39,009 bases of DNA from positions 1 through 39,009 of the forward strand of contig JALFIM010000138.1 of assembly GCA_022775985.1 (NCBI GenBank), in the 5' to 3' direction. The position numbers and the translations under genes were made by a program. This document shows, piece after piece, positions 16,996 to 24,873 of the stretch; the stretch's first letter is position 1; the number at the start of each line of letters is the position of its first letter. Below the pieces are notes generated by a model. That model searched no databases. It was not told the DNA's origin and saw nothing but the letters and a program-made list of their open reading frames with translations. This DNA is from Prevotella sp. GTDB lineage: Bacteria; Bacteroidota; Bacteroidia; Bacteroidales; Bacteroidaceae.

Positions 16996-19008
16996 TCATC
17001 TGCCACGGCGTTTGTCGCGCTGGGGCTTGCGTCCTGCACGGGGCGCATTTGACTGCTGCCGGCCGTCAGCCTGCCTGCTGTCGCGGCGTGCCGCCGTCTG
17101 TCGCTTGCCTCCGCGCGTGCCGTGCTCGTCACGTGTCGTGGCTTGTCTGCCGCTGTCATGGCGGTTGACTGGACGCTTGGCACGCTGGTCGTAGAGCTGT
17201 GGTATGAGGTCGGGGCGGCCTATGCGCATGAGCTCATGCTCAATGGCACGGCGTTCCTCGGGCTTGTACCAGAAGAAGAACATGCGCTGGGCAAGTTTCT
17301 CTCTCTGAGTGCGTGCCGAGAACACAGGCTCCAGCGTGTATGGGTCATATCCGCTATACCATGTCTCTGTGCTCACGGTCATTGGAGTAGGCGTGAAGTC
17401 CTGTACCTGCTCGAGGTGGAAGTCAAGCCGCTTGGTGAGTACAGCGAGCTCTGCCATGTCGGCTTCATGGCAGCCTGGGTGCGAGCTGATGAAGTAGGGT
17501 ATGAGCTGTTGGTTGAGATGCTCCTCGGCATTGATTTTCTCAAAAGTGCGCTTGAACTCGCTGAACAGCTCGAACGAGGGCTTGCGCATGAGCCGCAGCA
17601 CCTGTGGACTGGTGTGCTCGGGTGCCACCTTGAGTCTGCCGCTGACATGGTTGCGTATGAGCTCACGCGTGTACTGCCGTGCGGCAGCGTTGGCATTCTC
17701 GTCCTTGCTCTTGTGGAGCAGCAGGTCGTAGCGCACGCCACTGCCTATAAAGCTCTTCTTGATGAATGGCAACGCGTCCACGGCGTGGTATATCTCGAGC
17801 AACCGCGAGTGGTCGGTATTGAGATTGGGGCACACCTGTGGGTTGATGCACGACGGACGCTTGCATGCCTCACATGCCTTCTTGTTGCGTCCTCCCATGC
17901 CGTACATGTTGGCGGACGGCCCTCCGAGGTCAGACAGGTAGCCCTTGAAGCCGTCCATGGCGGCTATCTTGTGTACCTCACGTAATATGCTCTCCTTGCT
18001 GCGGCATGATATGAACTTGCCCTGGTGGGCACTTATGGTGCAGAACGCACAGCCTCCAAAGCATCCACGGTGTATATTGACCGAGAATTTTATCATCTCA
18101 TAGGCCGGTATGCGCTTGTTCTTGTATTTGGGGTGGGGGAGCCGTGTGTATGGCAGGTCGTAGGAGCGGTCGAGCTCCTCTGTGGTCATCGGCGGATAGG
18201 GCGGGTTCACCACCACGCAGCGGTCGCCTATGGGTTGTAGTATGCGCTTGGCGTGTATCTTGTTGCTTTCCTCCTCTATGTGGCGGAAATTGTCGGCCTC
18301 GGCTTTCTTGTCGGCGAGGCATTCCTCATGGCTGTGCAGCAATATGTCGTCAGGCGTAGCCGTGGCTTCCTTGTCGCCATGACGTGCTATGAATGCGGTC
18401 TGCGGTATGTCCCTGATGTCGCGTATGTGTTCTCCTGCTGACAGCCGATGCGACAGCTCGGTGATGGGCTTCTCACCCATGCCGTATATCAGGAGGTCTG
18501 CGCCAGAGTCTACGAGGATGCTCGGGCGCAACTTGTCTACCCAGTAGTCGTAGTGTGTGAGCCGGCGCATAGATGCCTCTATGCCGCCAAGTACCACAGG
18601 CACATCGGGATAGAGCTGCTTCAGTATGCGTGTGTACACTATCGTAGGATATTCTGGACGGCAGTCATGCCGGCCATCGGGACTGTAAGCATCCTCGGAG
18701 CGCAGTCGGCGGTTGGCGGTGTACTTGTTGACCATGGAGTCCATGCAGCCTGGAGCTATGCCGAAGAACAGACGTGGTCTGCCCAACTTCTTGAAGTCAC
18801 GGAAGTCGCCGTGCCAGTCAGGTTGTGGCACGATAGCTATCCGCAGCCCCTCAGCCTCCAGTGTGCGGCCTATCACCGCCGCTCCGAATGAAGGGTGGTC
18901 TACATAGGCATCGCCAGAGAAAAGGATGATGTCGGCCTCGTCCCATCCCCGCAAGTCCATCTCCTTGCGTGTGGTGGGCAACCAATCTGTCAGTCGGAAG
19001 TCTGTCAT
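16996..19008 (-). CDS. ygiQ: YgiQ family radical SAM protein
   Basis: 670 residues. The N-terminal B12-binding-like/UPF0313 region contains WLPTTRKEMDLRGWDEADII and VPVVLGGIEASMRRLTHYDYW. The radical SAM core has the [4Fe-4S] cysteines in HRGCFGGCAFC (Cys316, Cys320, Cys323), and GQFI-like AHQGKFISCRSKESI follows. The YgiQ family is widespread but its substrate is unknown. The last 60 or so residues are an Arg-rich, disordered tail (RQATTRDEHGTRGGKRQ) ending RDKRRGR, which could bind nucleic acid. The start codon directly follows the stop of the upstream 111-residue gene (TAGATG), so the two are co-translated. Confidence 0.93.
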   Translation of the reverse strand: MTDFRLTDWLPTTRKEMDLRGWDEADIILFSGDAYVDHPSFGAAVIGRTLEAEGLRIAIVPQPDWHGDFRDFKKLGRPRLFFGIAPGCMDSMVNKYTANRRLRSEDAYSPDGRHDCRPEYPTIVYTRILKQLYPDVPVVLGGIEASMRRLTHYDYWVDKLRPSILVDSGADLLIYGMGEKPITELSHRLSAGEHIRDIRDIPQTAFIARHGDKEATATPDDILLHSHEECLADKKAEADNFRHIEEESNKIHAKRILQPIGDRCVVVNPPYPPMTTEELDRSYDLPYTRLPHPKYKNKRIPAYEMIKFSVNIHRGCFGGCAFCTISAHQGKFISCRSKESILREVHKIAAMDGFKGYLSDLGGPSANMYGMGGRNKKACEACKRPSCINPQVCPNLNTDHSRLLEIYHAVDALPFIKKSFIGSGVRYDLLLHKSKDENANAAARQYTRELIRNHVSGRLKVAPEHTSPQVLRLMRKPSFELFSEFKRTFEKINAEEHLNQQLIPYFISSHPGCHEADMAELAVLTKRLDFHLEQVQDFTPTPMTVSTETWYSGYDPYTLEPVFSARTQREKLAQRMFFFWYKPEERRAIEHELMRIGRPDLIPQLYDQRAKRPVNRHDSGRQATTRDEHGTRGGKRQTAARRDSRQADGRQQSNAPRAGRKPQRDKRRGR

Positions 19009-19344
19009 CTACTCCTCCACGTCTTTTTCTTCCACTTCCTCAGCGTCCTCCTTCTCTTGCAGCCATTTCACATAGAGCAACACGAGCTTGTGCAGACCAT
19101 AAGCCTTCATGTTGTTGTCGTAGATTACGTCAAGACAGAGGTCGAGCAGGTCGTGGCTGTCGTCTGTGCCGGCCTCAAGCATGGAGCGTACATTCAGCTT
19201 CAGCTTGTCGAGGACACCCTCGTCCACAATGCCGTTGCTGTCAATCAGGTTCTTCAGAAGGGAGTAACGCTCCAGCGTCTCCAGGTGCTTCTCGCTTACT
19301 TCTATAGACCTCGTGCCCGAGGCATTGGCTTGAATTTTATACAT
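19009..19344 (-). CDS. Small conserved hypothetical protein, cotranscribed with ygiQ
   Basis: 111 residues, mostly helical and acidic at the C terminus (EKEDAEEVEEKDVEE). No signal peptide or membrane segment. I do not recognise a named domain. The stop codon touches the ygiQ start codon, and a -7 box lies about 90 bp upstream, so it is the first gene of a two-gene operon with ygiQ. Confidence 0.75.
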   Translation of the reverse strand: MYKIQANASGTRSIEVSEKHLETLERYSLLKNLIDSNGIVDEGVLDKLKLNVRSMLEAGTDDSHDLLDLCLDVIYDNNMKAYGLHKLVLLYVKWLQEKEDAEEVEEKDVEE

Positions 19345-19432
19345 ACGGAAAATGACTTTTATCTTTCTATTATAATTATGTGGCGGCTTACAGTACGCCC
19401 ATTTGTAGGTATATGTAGCCTTTCTTGCTCTG

Positions 19433-19440
19433 CAAATTTA
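19433..19440 (-). promoter_or_regulatory. -7 promoter box for the small gene-ygiQ operon
   Basis: The minus strand reads TAAATTTG, an exact TAnnTTTG match, 89 bp upstream of the start at 19344. ATTG (3 of 4 to -33) lies about 21 bp further upstream. Confidence 0.5.
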
Positions 19441-19587
19441 TATAAAAACTTTGACAATAGCCAATATCATGTGAAAAAAGTTGTAGGCTTTCCATTACAT
19501 GCCAGTTTATATTGGGCATATATCATGCTGCAATATGCTTGCATCGGTCGTCTCGAATCCCTCCCATAAACCATTGTAGCCATGCTG

Positions 19588-19675
19588 TTTTGCGAAATGG
19601 GCCGAATCGCATTGCGAAATGGCCCATATTGCGAGCTAAAACGGCCCATTTCACACTATAAAATGGGCCGTTTTA
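19588..19675. repeat. Cluster of GGCCCATTT/AAATGGGCC palindromic repeats
   Basis: Four copies of a GAAATGGGCC-type motif occur in 90 bp. GAAATGGGCCG (19594-19604) is exactly inverted at 19642-19652. 19637-19651 and 19661-19675 form a perfect 15-bp hairpin with a 9-base loop. TTGCGAAATGG recurs at 19590-19600 and 19612-19622. It resembles an intergenic REP-like family. The rest of the 19345-19761 gap shows only the small-gene promoter; a 60-residue open frame here is a by-product of the palindromes. Confidence 0.7.
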
Positions 19676-19761
19676 CAACACTCTGATAATCAGTGCGATA
19701 TGCTTTACGGATGCGGCCGTATTTTTATGCGCGACTATATCTGCCTGTTAGTATCGTAATT

Positions 19762-20333
19762 TCATCTTATACGCTGGAAACGTGTCTCTCCACCATTGAG
19801 CTTTCTCAGTGATAGGCAAAGCCCGTATGTTGAGATTTCCTGTCGCCAGTGCCTTAGCAAGGCTTCGCGGTTGAGCCTTATCCATTGCATGGTTTGGCAG
19901 ATGTCAGTCTCAGACAGCAATGCCCTGCAAAGTGGCTTTATCTGAGGACTGTCGCTGATGGGGAAAAAGGCGCATTGCTTGCGGTTGACTATTATCCCGA
20001 CAAATGGGGTGAAACGCATGGTCGTCTCGAAAGGTACATATACCTTCACTTTGTGTGCAAGCCCGGTATCTTCTGGCCAAAAGCACGATATGTCGAAGGC
20101 AGGGAAGGTGAAATATGGCTTGTTCTTGCTTGGTATGTTCATAATTGTGTCTCCCATTGTCGTGTCTGACTTGTTAGCATAAAGTTTGTGCATCGTTTCA
20201 TATACTTGCTTTCGCATCTCCCCATCAAGCGGTTTTACCTTGTTGCTACTTGCCGCTCGCTTATAGCAATGTGCAGGGCTGATGCGTTGTCCTGTACGTG
20301 CTGTTGCGACTCTCGCCTTTGTCCTTTCTTCAT
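19762..20333 (-). pseudogene. Hypothetical protein, frameshifted near the N terminus
   Basis: A minus-strand ATG at 20333 opens MKKGQRRESQQHVQDNASAL, then AISERQVATR and a stop. One frame over, VKPLDGEMRKQVYETMHKLY continues without a break to 19762 (151 readable residues ending KLNGGETRFQRIR). Loss of one G near 20238 (AGGTAAAA for AGGGTAAAA) explains the shift. Restored length would be about 190 residues. Features include PYFTFPAFDISCFWPEDTG and WIRLNREALLRHWRQEIS. The family is not recognised. No clear promoter is seen upstream; 20334-20590 is otherwise empty. Confidence 0.55.
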
Positions 20334-20590
20334 AATGTATTATGTGCGTTTTGCTGGTGAGGCATCTCGTATTGTTGGGTGACTCTTATTAATACTATAT
20401 ACGAAGAAGTAAGTGTAATAATTTGTTAATTCGGCACATTTTTGCTCATTTATGTGCAGAGTGTGCAGTAATTGACTTGCGTTTAAGAAAGATTAACTGT
20501 CGGAGATAGCTGCTATTGTGTCGTGGCATCAAAACGTAAGAGCACAGGCAAATAATATTGCGAATGTTTTTTATTCTGACAGATTATGCT

Positions 20591-20598
20591 TATCTTTG
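20591..20598 (+). promoter_or_regulatory. -7 promoter box of the restriction-modification operon
   Basis: TATCTTTG is an exact TAnnTTTG match, with TTTT (3 of 4 to TTTG) 20 bp upstream at 20567-20570. The expected transcription start is near 20605, which rules out a start codon at 20558 and supports ATG 20621 for mod. Confidence 0.65.
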
Positions 20599-20620
20599 CG
20601 AGGATAAAAGAACATTTAGC

Positions 20621-22528
20621 ATGATAAAGGATATAATCAACCATAACGCTGTCGCTGTGGCAGGACAGAAGGAGATGGACGCGCTCAGGCGATACTTTCC
20701 GCAATGTTTCAATGCCAATGGCGAGTTTGACATCGAGGCTTTCAAGGCTTCGCTGCCGGGAGGCACAACGATTACCGACGAGACGAGCGGATTCTCGTGG
20801 CTGGGCAAGAACTATGCGCGTATGCTGTGCAACATGGACTCCACCACGCTCATACGCCCCGATGAGGAACACAACGCCCTGCCAGAGAACCGCGACAGCC
20901 AGAATGTGTACATCAGCGGCGACAACCTCGACGCGCTGCAGCACCTCGTGAAGTCGTACAGCGGACGGGTGAAGGTGATTTATATCGACCCGCCGTACAA
21001 CACGGGCAGCGACGGATTCGTGTACAACGACCGCTTCGGCTTCACGACCGAGGAATTGGCCGCCCGCCTCGACATTTCTCTCGAGCGCGCCGCCCGCATC
21101 CTCTCCATGACACGACGCGGCAGCGCAAGCCATGCGGCGTGGCTGACGTTCATGCTCCCAAGACTGTCGTTCGCACGCGACTTGTTGACGGATGATGGGG
21201 TGATTTTCATATCCATTGACGACAATGAGCAGGCGAATCTGAAGAAATTGTGCGATGAGGTGTTCGGGGAGGAATGCTTTATAGGAAATATAGTTCGCCC
21301 AACTGGTCAAACAACGGGCCAAGATAGCGGCGGTCTTGGTAGTTCATTTGATTATATACTTGTATATTCTAAGAATGAAGAAATTGAATTAAATGGTCTT
21401 GATTTAACCGAAAAAGACAAATTGAGATTTCAAAACCAAGATGATGTGGGGTTCTATGCTTATGACCAATTGCGTAAGACAGGGTCTAATGACAAACGTG
21501 AAGATCGCCCTAATATGTATTATGGAATAGAAGCCCCTGACGGTAATATTCTATACCCGACCGCGACCTCTGGTTATGATAGTTGTTGGCGAGTAGAACG
21601 CAAAACATATGACAATCTTGTCAAAGAAAATATGATTCTTTGGAAGAAGACCAAACGTAATAAAAACGAGATATGGTGGCCTTATGTTAAATACTATCTT
21701 GATGGACGAACCAAACGCCCTTCCCCTTTGTGGTCGGACTTAGAAGGTAACAAAAAAGCTGCAAGAGAAGTTCGTGACCTGTTCAATGGTAAAAAAGTCT
21801 TTGATTTTCCAAAACCAGTAGATTTATTGTCTCGTATTGTCCAAATAGCCAGTGAAAAAGATTCTGTGATTGTTGATTTCTTCGGCGGCAGTTCAACAAC
21901 AGCTCATGCTGTAATGCTTAAAAATGCAGAAGATGGTGGACACAGAAAATATATCTTAGTCCAGTTGCCCGAAGTTTGCGAGCCCGACAGCGAAGCATTC
22001 AAGGCTGGCTACAAAACCATCGACCAAGTTGGCATGGAGCGCATCAAGCGTGCCGCCAAGAAGATAAAGGCTCAGAATCCTCTCTTCTCGGGCGACCTTG
22101 GCTTCAAGCACTTCACGCTCGAGGAACCCAAGCAAGATGCCCTGTTGCAGATGGAGCGGTTCGACCCCGTGTCGAGCAACATCACGACACTGACGGTTGA
22201 CGACTTCGGCATCAATACCGTGCTCCGCACATGGCTTGTGTCAGACGGCTACGGACTGACGGCAGAGGCTGAGGAGGTGCAGTTTGGCAGATACACGGCC
22301 TACTGGAAGGGCGACCACCTGTACATGGCGAACCCCGACGACAGTTTCGACGCGGACAGTATCTTCGCCCTGATGGACAAGTACAACGGCGAACCGTTCT
22401 CGCCACACAACATCGTCATATTCGGCTACAGCTTCGGATTCACCCACCGCGAGGAACTGCAGAAGAACCTCCGCACGCTGAAGGAGGGCAACAAGACACT
22501 GACGGTGAACATCGATGTAAGGTATTAA
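20621..22528 (+). CDS. mod: Type III restriction-modification system, DNA methyltransferase (Mod)
   Basis: 635 residues from ATG 20621, chosen because the operon promoter overlaps the longer reading. A beta-class N6-adenine methyltransferase: catalytic DPPY at 123-126 (YIDPPYNTGSDGFVYND) comes before the SAM-binding motif near 419 (DFFGGSSTTAHAVM). The target-recognition domain lies between them, about residues 215-400. Mod binds a short asymmetric site, methylates adenine on one strand and also works within the Mod-Res complex. The target-recognition stretch (about 21270-21965) is markedly more AT-rich than both conserved flanks, a sign of domain replacement. First gene of a four-gene operon; the next begins 21 bp later. 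Confidence 0.92.
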   Translation: MIKDIINHNAVAVAGQKEMDALRRYFPQCFNANGEFDIEAFKASLPGGTTITDETSGFSWLGKNYARMLCNMDSTTLIRPDEEHNALPENRDSQNVYISGDNLDALQHLVKSYSGRVKVIYIDPPYNTGSDGFVYNDRFGFTTEELAARLDISLERAARILSMTRRGSASHAAWLTFMLPRLSFARDLLTDDGVIFISIDDNEQANLKKLCDEVFGEECFIGNIVRPTGQTTGQDSGGLGSSFDYILVYSKNEEIELNGLDLTEKDKLRFQNQDDVGFYAYDQLRKTGSNDKREDRPNMYYGIEAPDGNILYPTATSGYDSCWRVERKTYDNLVKENMILWKKTKRNKNEIWWPYVKYYLDGRTKRPSPLWSDLEGNKKAAREVRDLFNGKKVFDFPKPVDLLSRIVQIASEKDSVIVDFFGGSSTTAHAVMLKNAEDGGHRKYILVQLPEVCEPDSEAFKAGYKTIDQVGMERIKRAAKKIKAQNPLFSGDLGFKHFTLEEPKQDALLQMERFDPVSSNITTLTVDDFGINTVLRTWLVSDGYGLTAEAEEVQFGRYTAYWKGDHLYMANPDDSFDADSIFALMDKYNGEPFSPHNIVIFGYSFGFTHREELQKNLRTLKEGNKTLTVNIDVRY

Positions 22529-22549
22529 AAAAAATAGAAAGAAAAAACA

Positions 22550-23962
22550 ATGTATCTAAAGAAACTACATATAAGCAATTTCCGCTGTTTCCGCGACTAC
22601 ACCATAGAGTTCGCTCCGGGCGTAACCGTACTGTTCGGCAAGAACGGTTCGGGCAAGTCAACATTGATTCATGCCATACACAAGGCGTTGAGCTTCGCTT
22701 TCCATCGAAGCAAAGACTCTGGGGCAATTAATCTTGGGGCCGGATTCTCAAATCTAAAACCGCGTGATTATGGCAAGTCTGAGGACTTGGTAAGAGACCC
22801 GAATACGGGCATGCCTTTCCCATTTATCGACATTCATGCAACGGCACAGTTTCACAATGCGACACTCGACTGGAGTATGTATGCGTCGATGTCAACATTC
22901 AAGCCCCAACCATCCAAGTATACAGAGGCTTTCAATAAACTTTCAGCAGAAATACAGGCAACAGACACATTGCCACTGTTTGCCTATTTCTCAGACAGTT
23001 TCCCTCATGTATCGGGCAATAACACAAAGCTGACAGAGACGGAGATGTCGCTTCGCAATCTTGGCTATCTTGGTTGGGATGAAGAGACCGCGTACTCAGA
23101 CCTTTGGATAACACGACTTACAAAAATATGGACTTTATGGGACAGGGCGAGTCGTAATGTCCAGCATGAAGAATCGGCATTACGCAACTGCGATTACTTT
23201 AAGGCAAAGGGTATAGTAACAGAAAAGGAGTATAATGAAGATGTGGCTTTACATACTGTCAGGCTTGAGGCTGCAAAACGCGAAAAAGAATGTTATGACG
23301 GAGAGGTGAATGCCATAAGAAAATGTCTTTCGGAGTTTTCAAAGGGCGACCCGAACCTTGAAGTCATAGATATATTTGTCAGCGTTTATGAAGAAAGCGG
23401 CCTGTGTCTTAGCACACGCGATGGTCGCAATCCTTCTTTCCGGCAATTACCGGCCGGCTACAAGCGTATTCTTTACATGGCACTTGACATTGCCTATCGC
23501 TCTTATATACTCAGCCGAGGACAAAGCACGAACATACCTGGAGTTGTCATAATAGACGAGATAGACCTGCATTTGCACCCCGAGTTGGAAAAGGTAGTAT
23601 TGCAGCGATTTATGAGAACGTTTACTAAGGCTCAGTTTATTGTGTCTACCCACTCCCCGCTTGTTCTAACAGGAATGAGCACGGCAAGCAGAAACAATGT
23701 CATACTGAGAATGGAGGTAGACTCTCGTACCCCTACAATATGGAACGACATCTATGGCCTTGACTATAATACAGGTGTGCAGGAAGTGATGGGGGTTGAC
23801 AGTGGCGACGAGGATTTGGAATGGGCTATCTCGGAGTGTGCGTTTATGCTCAATCACAATTTGAAGGAACAAGAGCAGAAACTAAGAGAGCAAATTCTCG
23901 AAAAGGGACTCATAACAAGTGAGGAGCTTGACCGCCGCATCAACAAACAGCAAAGCATGTAG
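22550..23962 (+). CDS. SMC/RecF-like AAA ATPase, Septu PtuA-like, inside the type III operon
   Basis: 470 residues. It starts LKKLHISNFRCFRDYTIEF and carries Walker A GKNGSGKST (30-38). A long helical insert spans about 195-275. A signature-like LPAGYKRILYMALDI is followed by Walker B VVIIDEIDLHLHPE (Asp336-Glu337) and the switch STHSP (366-370). This is the layout of AAA15/OLD-type ATPases without a TOPRIM domain. The next gene is an HNH nuclease 5 bp away, the pairing of PtuA and PtuB in Septu anti-phage systems. Its place between mod and res is unusual for a classical type III system. The ATPase identity is certain; the PtuA label rests on architecture and the HNH partner. Confidence 0.85.
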   Translation: MYLKKLHISNFRCFRDYTIEFAPGVTVLFGKNGSGKSTLIHAIHKALSFAFHRSKDSGAINLGAGFSNLKPRDYGKSEDLVRDPNTGMPFPFIDIHATAQFHNATLDWSMYASMSTFKPQPSKYTEAFNKLSAEIQATDTLPLFAYFSDSFPHVSGNNTKLTETEMSLRNLGYLGWDEETAYSDLWITRLTKIWTLWDRASRNVQHEESALRNCDYFKAKGIVTEKEYNEDVALHTVRLEAAKREKECYDGEVNAIRKCLSEFSKGDPNLEVIDIFVSVYEESGLCLSTRDGRNPSFRQLPAGYKRILYMALDIAYRSYILSRGQSTNIPGVVIIDEIDLHLHPELEKVVLQRFMRTFTKAQFIVSTHSPLVLTGMSTASRNNVILRMEVDSRTPTIWNDIYGLDYNTGVQEVMGVDSGDEDLEWAISECAFMLNHNLKEQEQKLREQILEKGLITSEELDRRINKQQSM

Positions 23963-23967
23963 CAACA

Positions 23968-24873
23968 ATGATATATATAGACAAACAAAAGTACAGCAAA
24001 GAAGGCATACAAATAACAAGCGAATATTTGCAAAACTGCTGCAAAGATTCTGCAACAGGTAGATATGTCAATGTCTGTTACGATAAACGTGACGGATATG
24101 GACACAGCTTGTGCCGTGCAGACAAGGGTGTTTATCATAAAAGAATGATAGAAGTCTTGCTTAAAAGCCAAAACCGATATTGCTGTTACTGCTTGCGTAA
24201 ATTAAAAGCGGAATCCAAAGAAAAGGATTTGGAAAAAACGAGTATAGAACATATAATTCCACGAGGATACACCGAAACAAACAAAGAGAATCTTGAGGAA
24301 TATCAGAAAGCGCCAAATTTAGATGACAGGAATGTTGTTTTAAGGGACGATTTTGAAAAGAAATCACCACAAACAATACCGCCTTATCCACACAATGTTG
24401 CATATTTTAATCTTGTGGCATCTTGTTTCGGCAATTTTCCAGATACTGTACATGGGAACAAAGCGACATGCTGCAATCTTGTAAGGAAAGAAAAATTTGC
24501 ATATCCTGTGTTTTATCATCACGACATCCAAAAGTATGTTTCATATGAACCAGATGGGAACATTCATCCTGTGGGAGAGAAACTCTATGATGAGATAAAA
24601 AATGTCATCTGTGCCACAAAACTATATGCAAGGCCATTGAGAGATATTCGTAAACTCTGGTATGAATTGCGCGATGTTGACTATCGTGAAATTTATACAT
24701 GCCAAAAAGAAGAAGACAGGCATGTCTTATTGTCGAAATATCTCACAGAATTGAATTTGGAGGAGAGAAGAAGATTTATAGAAAAATATAAAAAGGAAGA
24801 CCAATGGCATACATTTATGTTGTACAGAAAGTTCTATTCAATTATGCGTCTGCAATTTCCTTCTATTAAATGA
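23968..24873 (+). CDS. HNH endonuclease, PtuB-like, inside the type III operon
   Basis: 301 residues. The HNH fold is seen as CCYC (72-75), SIEHIIPRG with His95, then FNLVASC (149-153) and HGNKATCCN (162-170). The two cysteine pairs would bind structural zinc, and His95 would be the catalytic base. The order C-x-x-C ... EH..PR ... NL..C ... NK resembles the PtuB/TIGR02646 HNH group. It is AT-rich compared with mod and res. It begins 5 bp after the ATPase and its stop overlaps the res start by 4 bp (ATGA), so translation is coupled. In Septu the ATPase-nuclease complex degrades DNA on infection; that role here is inferred. Confidence 0.82.
   Translation: MIYIDKQKYSKEGIQITSEYLQNCCKDSATGRYVNVCYDKRDGYGHSLCRADKGVYHKRMIEVLLKSQNRYCCYCLRKLKAESKEKDLEKTSIEHIIPRGYTETNKENLEEYQKAPNLDDRNVVLRDDFEKKSPQTIPPYPHNVAYFNLVASCFGNFPDTVHGNKATCCNLVRKEKFAYPVFYHHDIQKYVSYEPDGNIHPVGEKLYDEIKNVICATKLYARPLRDIRKLWYELRDVDYREIYTCQKEEDRHVLLSKYLTELNLEERRRFIEKYKKEDQWHTFMLYRKFYSIMRLQFPSIK

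Noticed and set aside
17122..17985. A 287-codon plus-strand open frame inside ygiQ
   Set aside because: Antisense shadow; the opposite strand has all radical SAM motifs.
19467..19649. A 60-codon minus-strand open frame
   Set aside because: It is produced by the palindromic GGCCCATTT repeats and has no independent support.
19588..19675. Palindromic repeats as a CRISPR array
   Set aside because: Units alternate in orientation, spacers are unequal and very short, and no cas genes are present.
22550..24873. The ATPase and neighbouring nuclease as a Gabija system
   Set aside because: The ATPase has no C-terminal TOPRIM domain and there is no UvrD-like helicase partner; the HNH partner fits Septu better.
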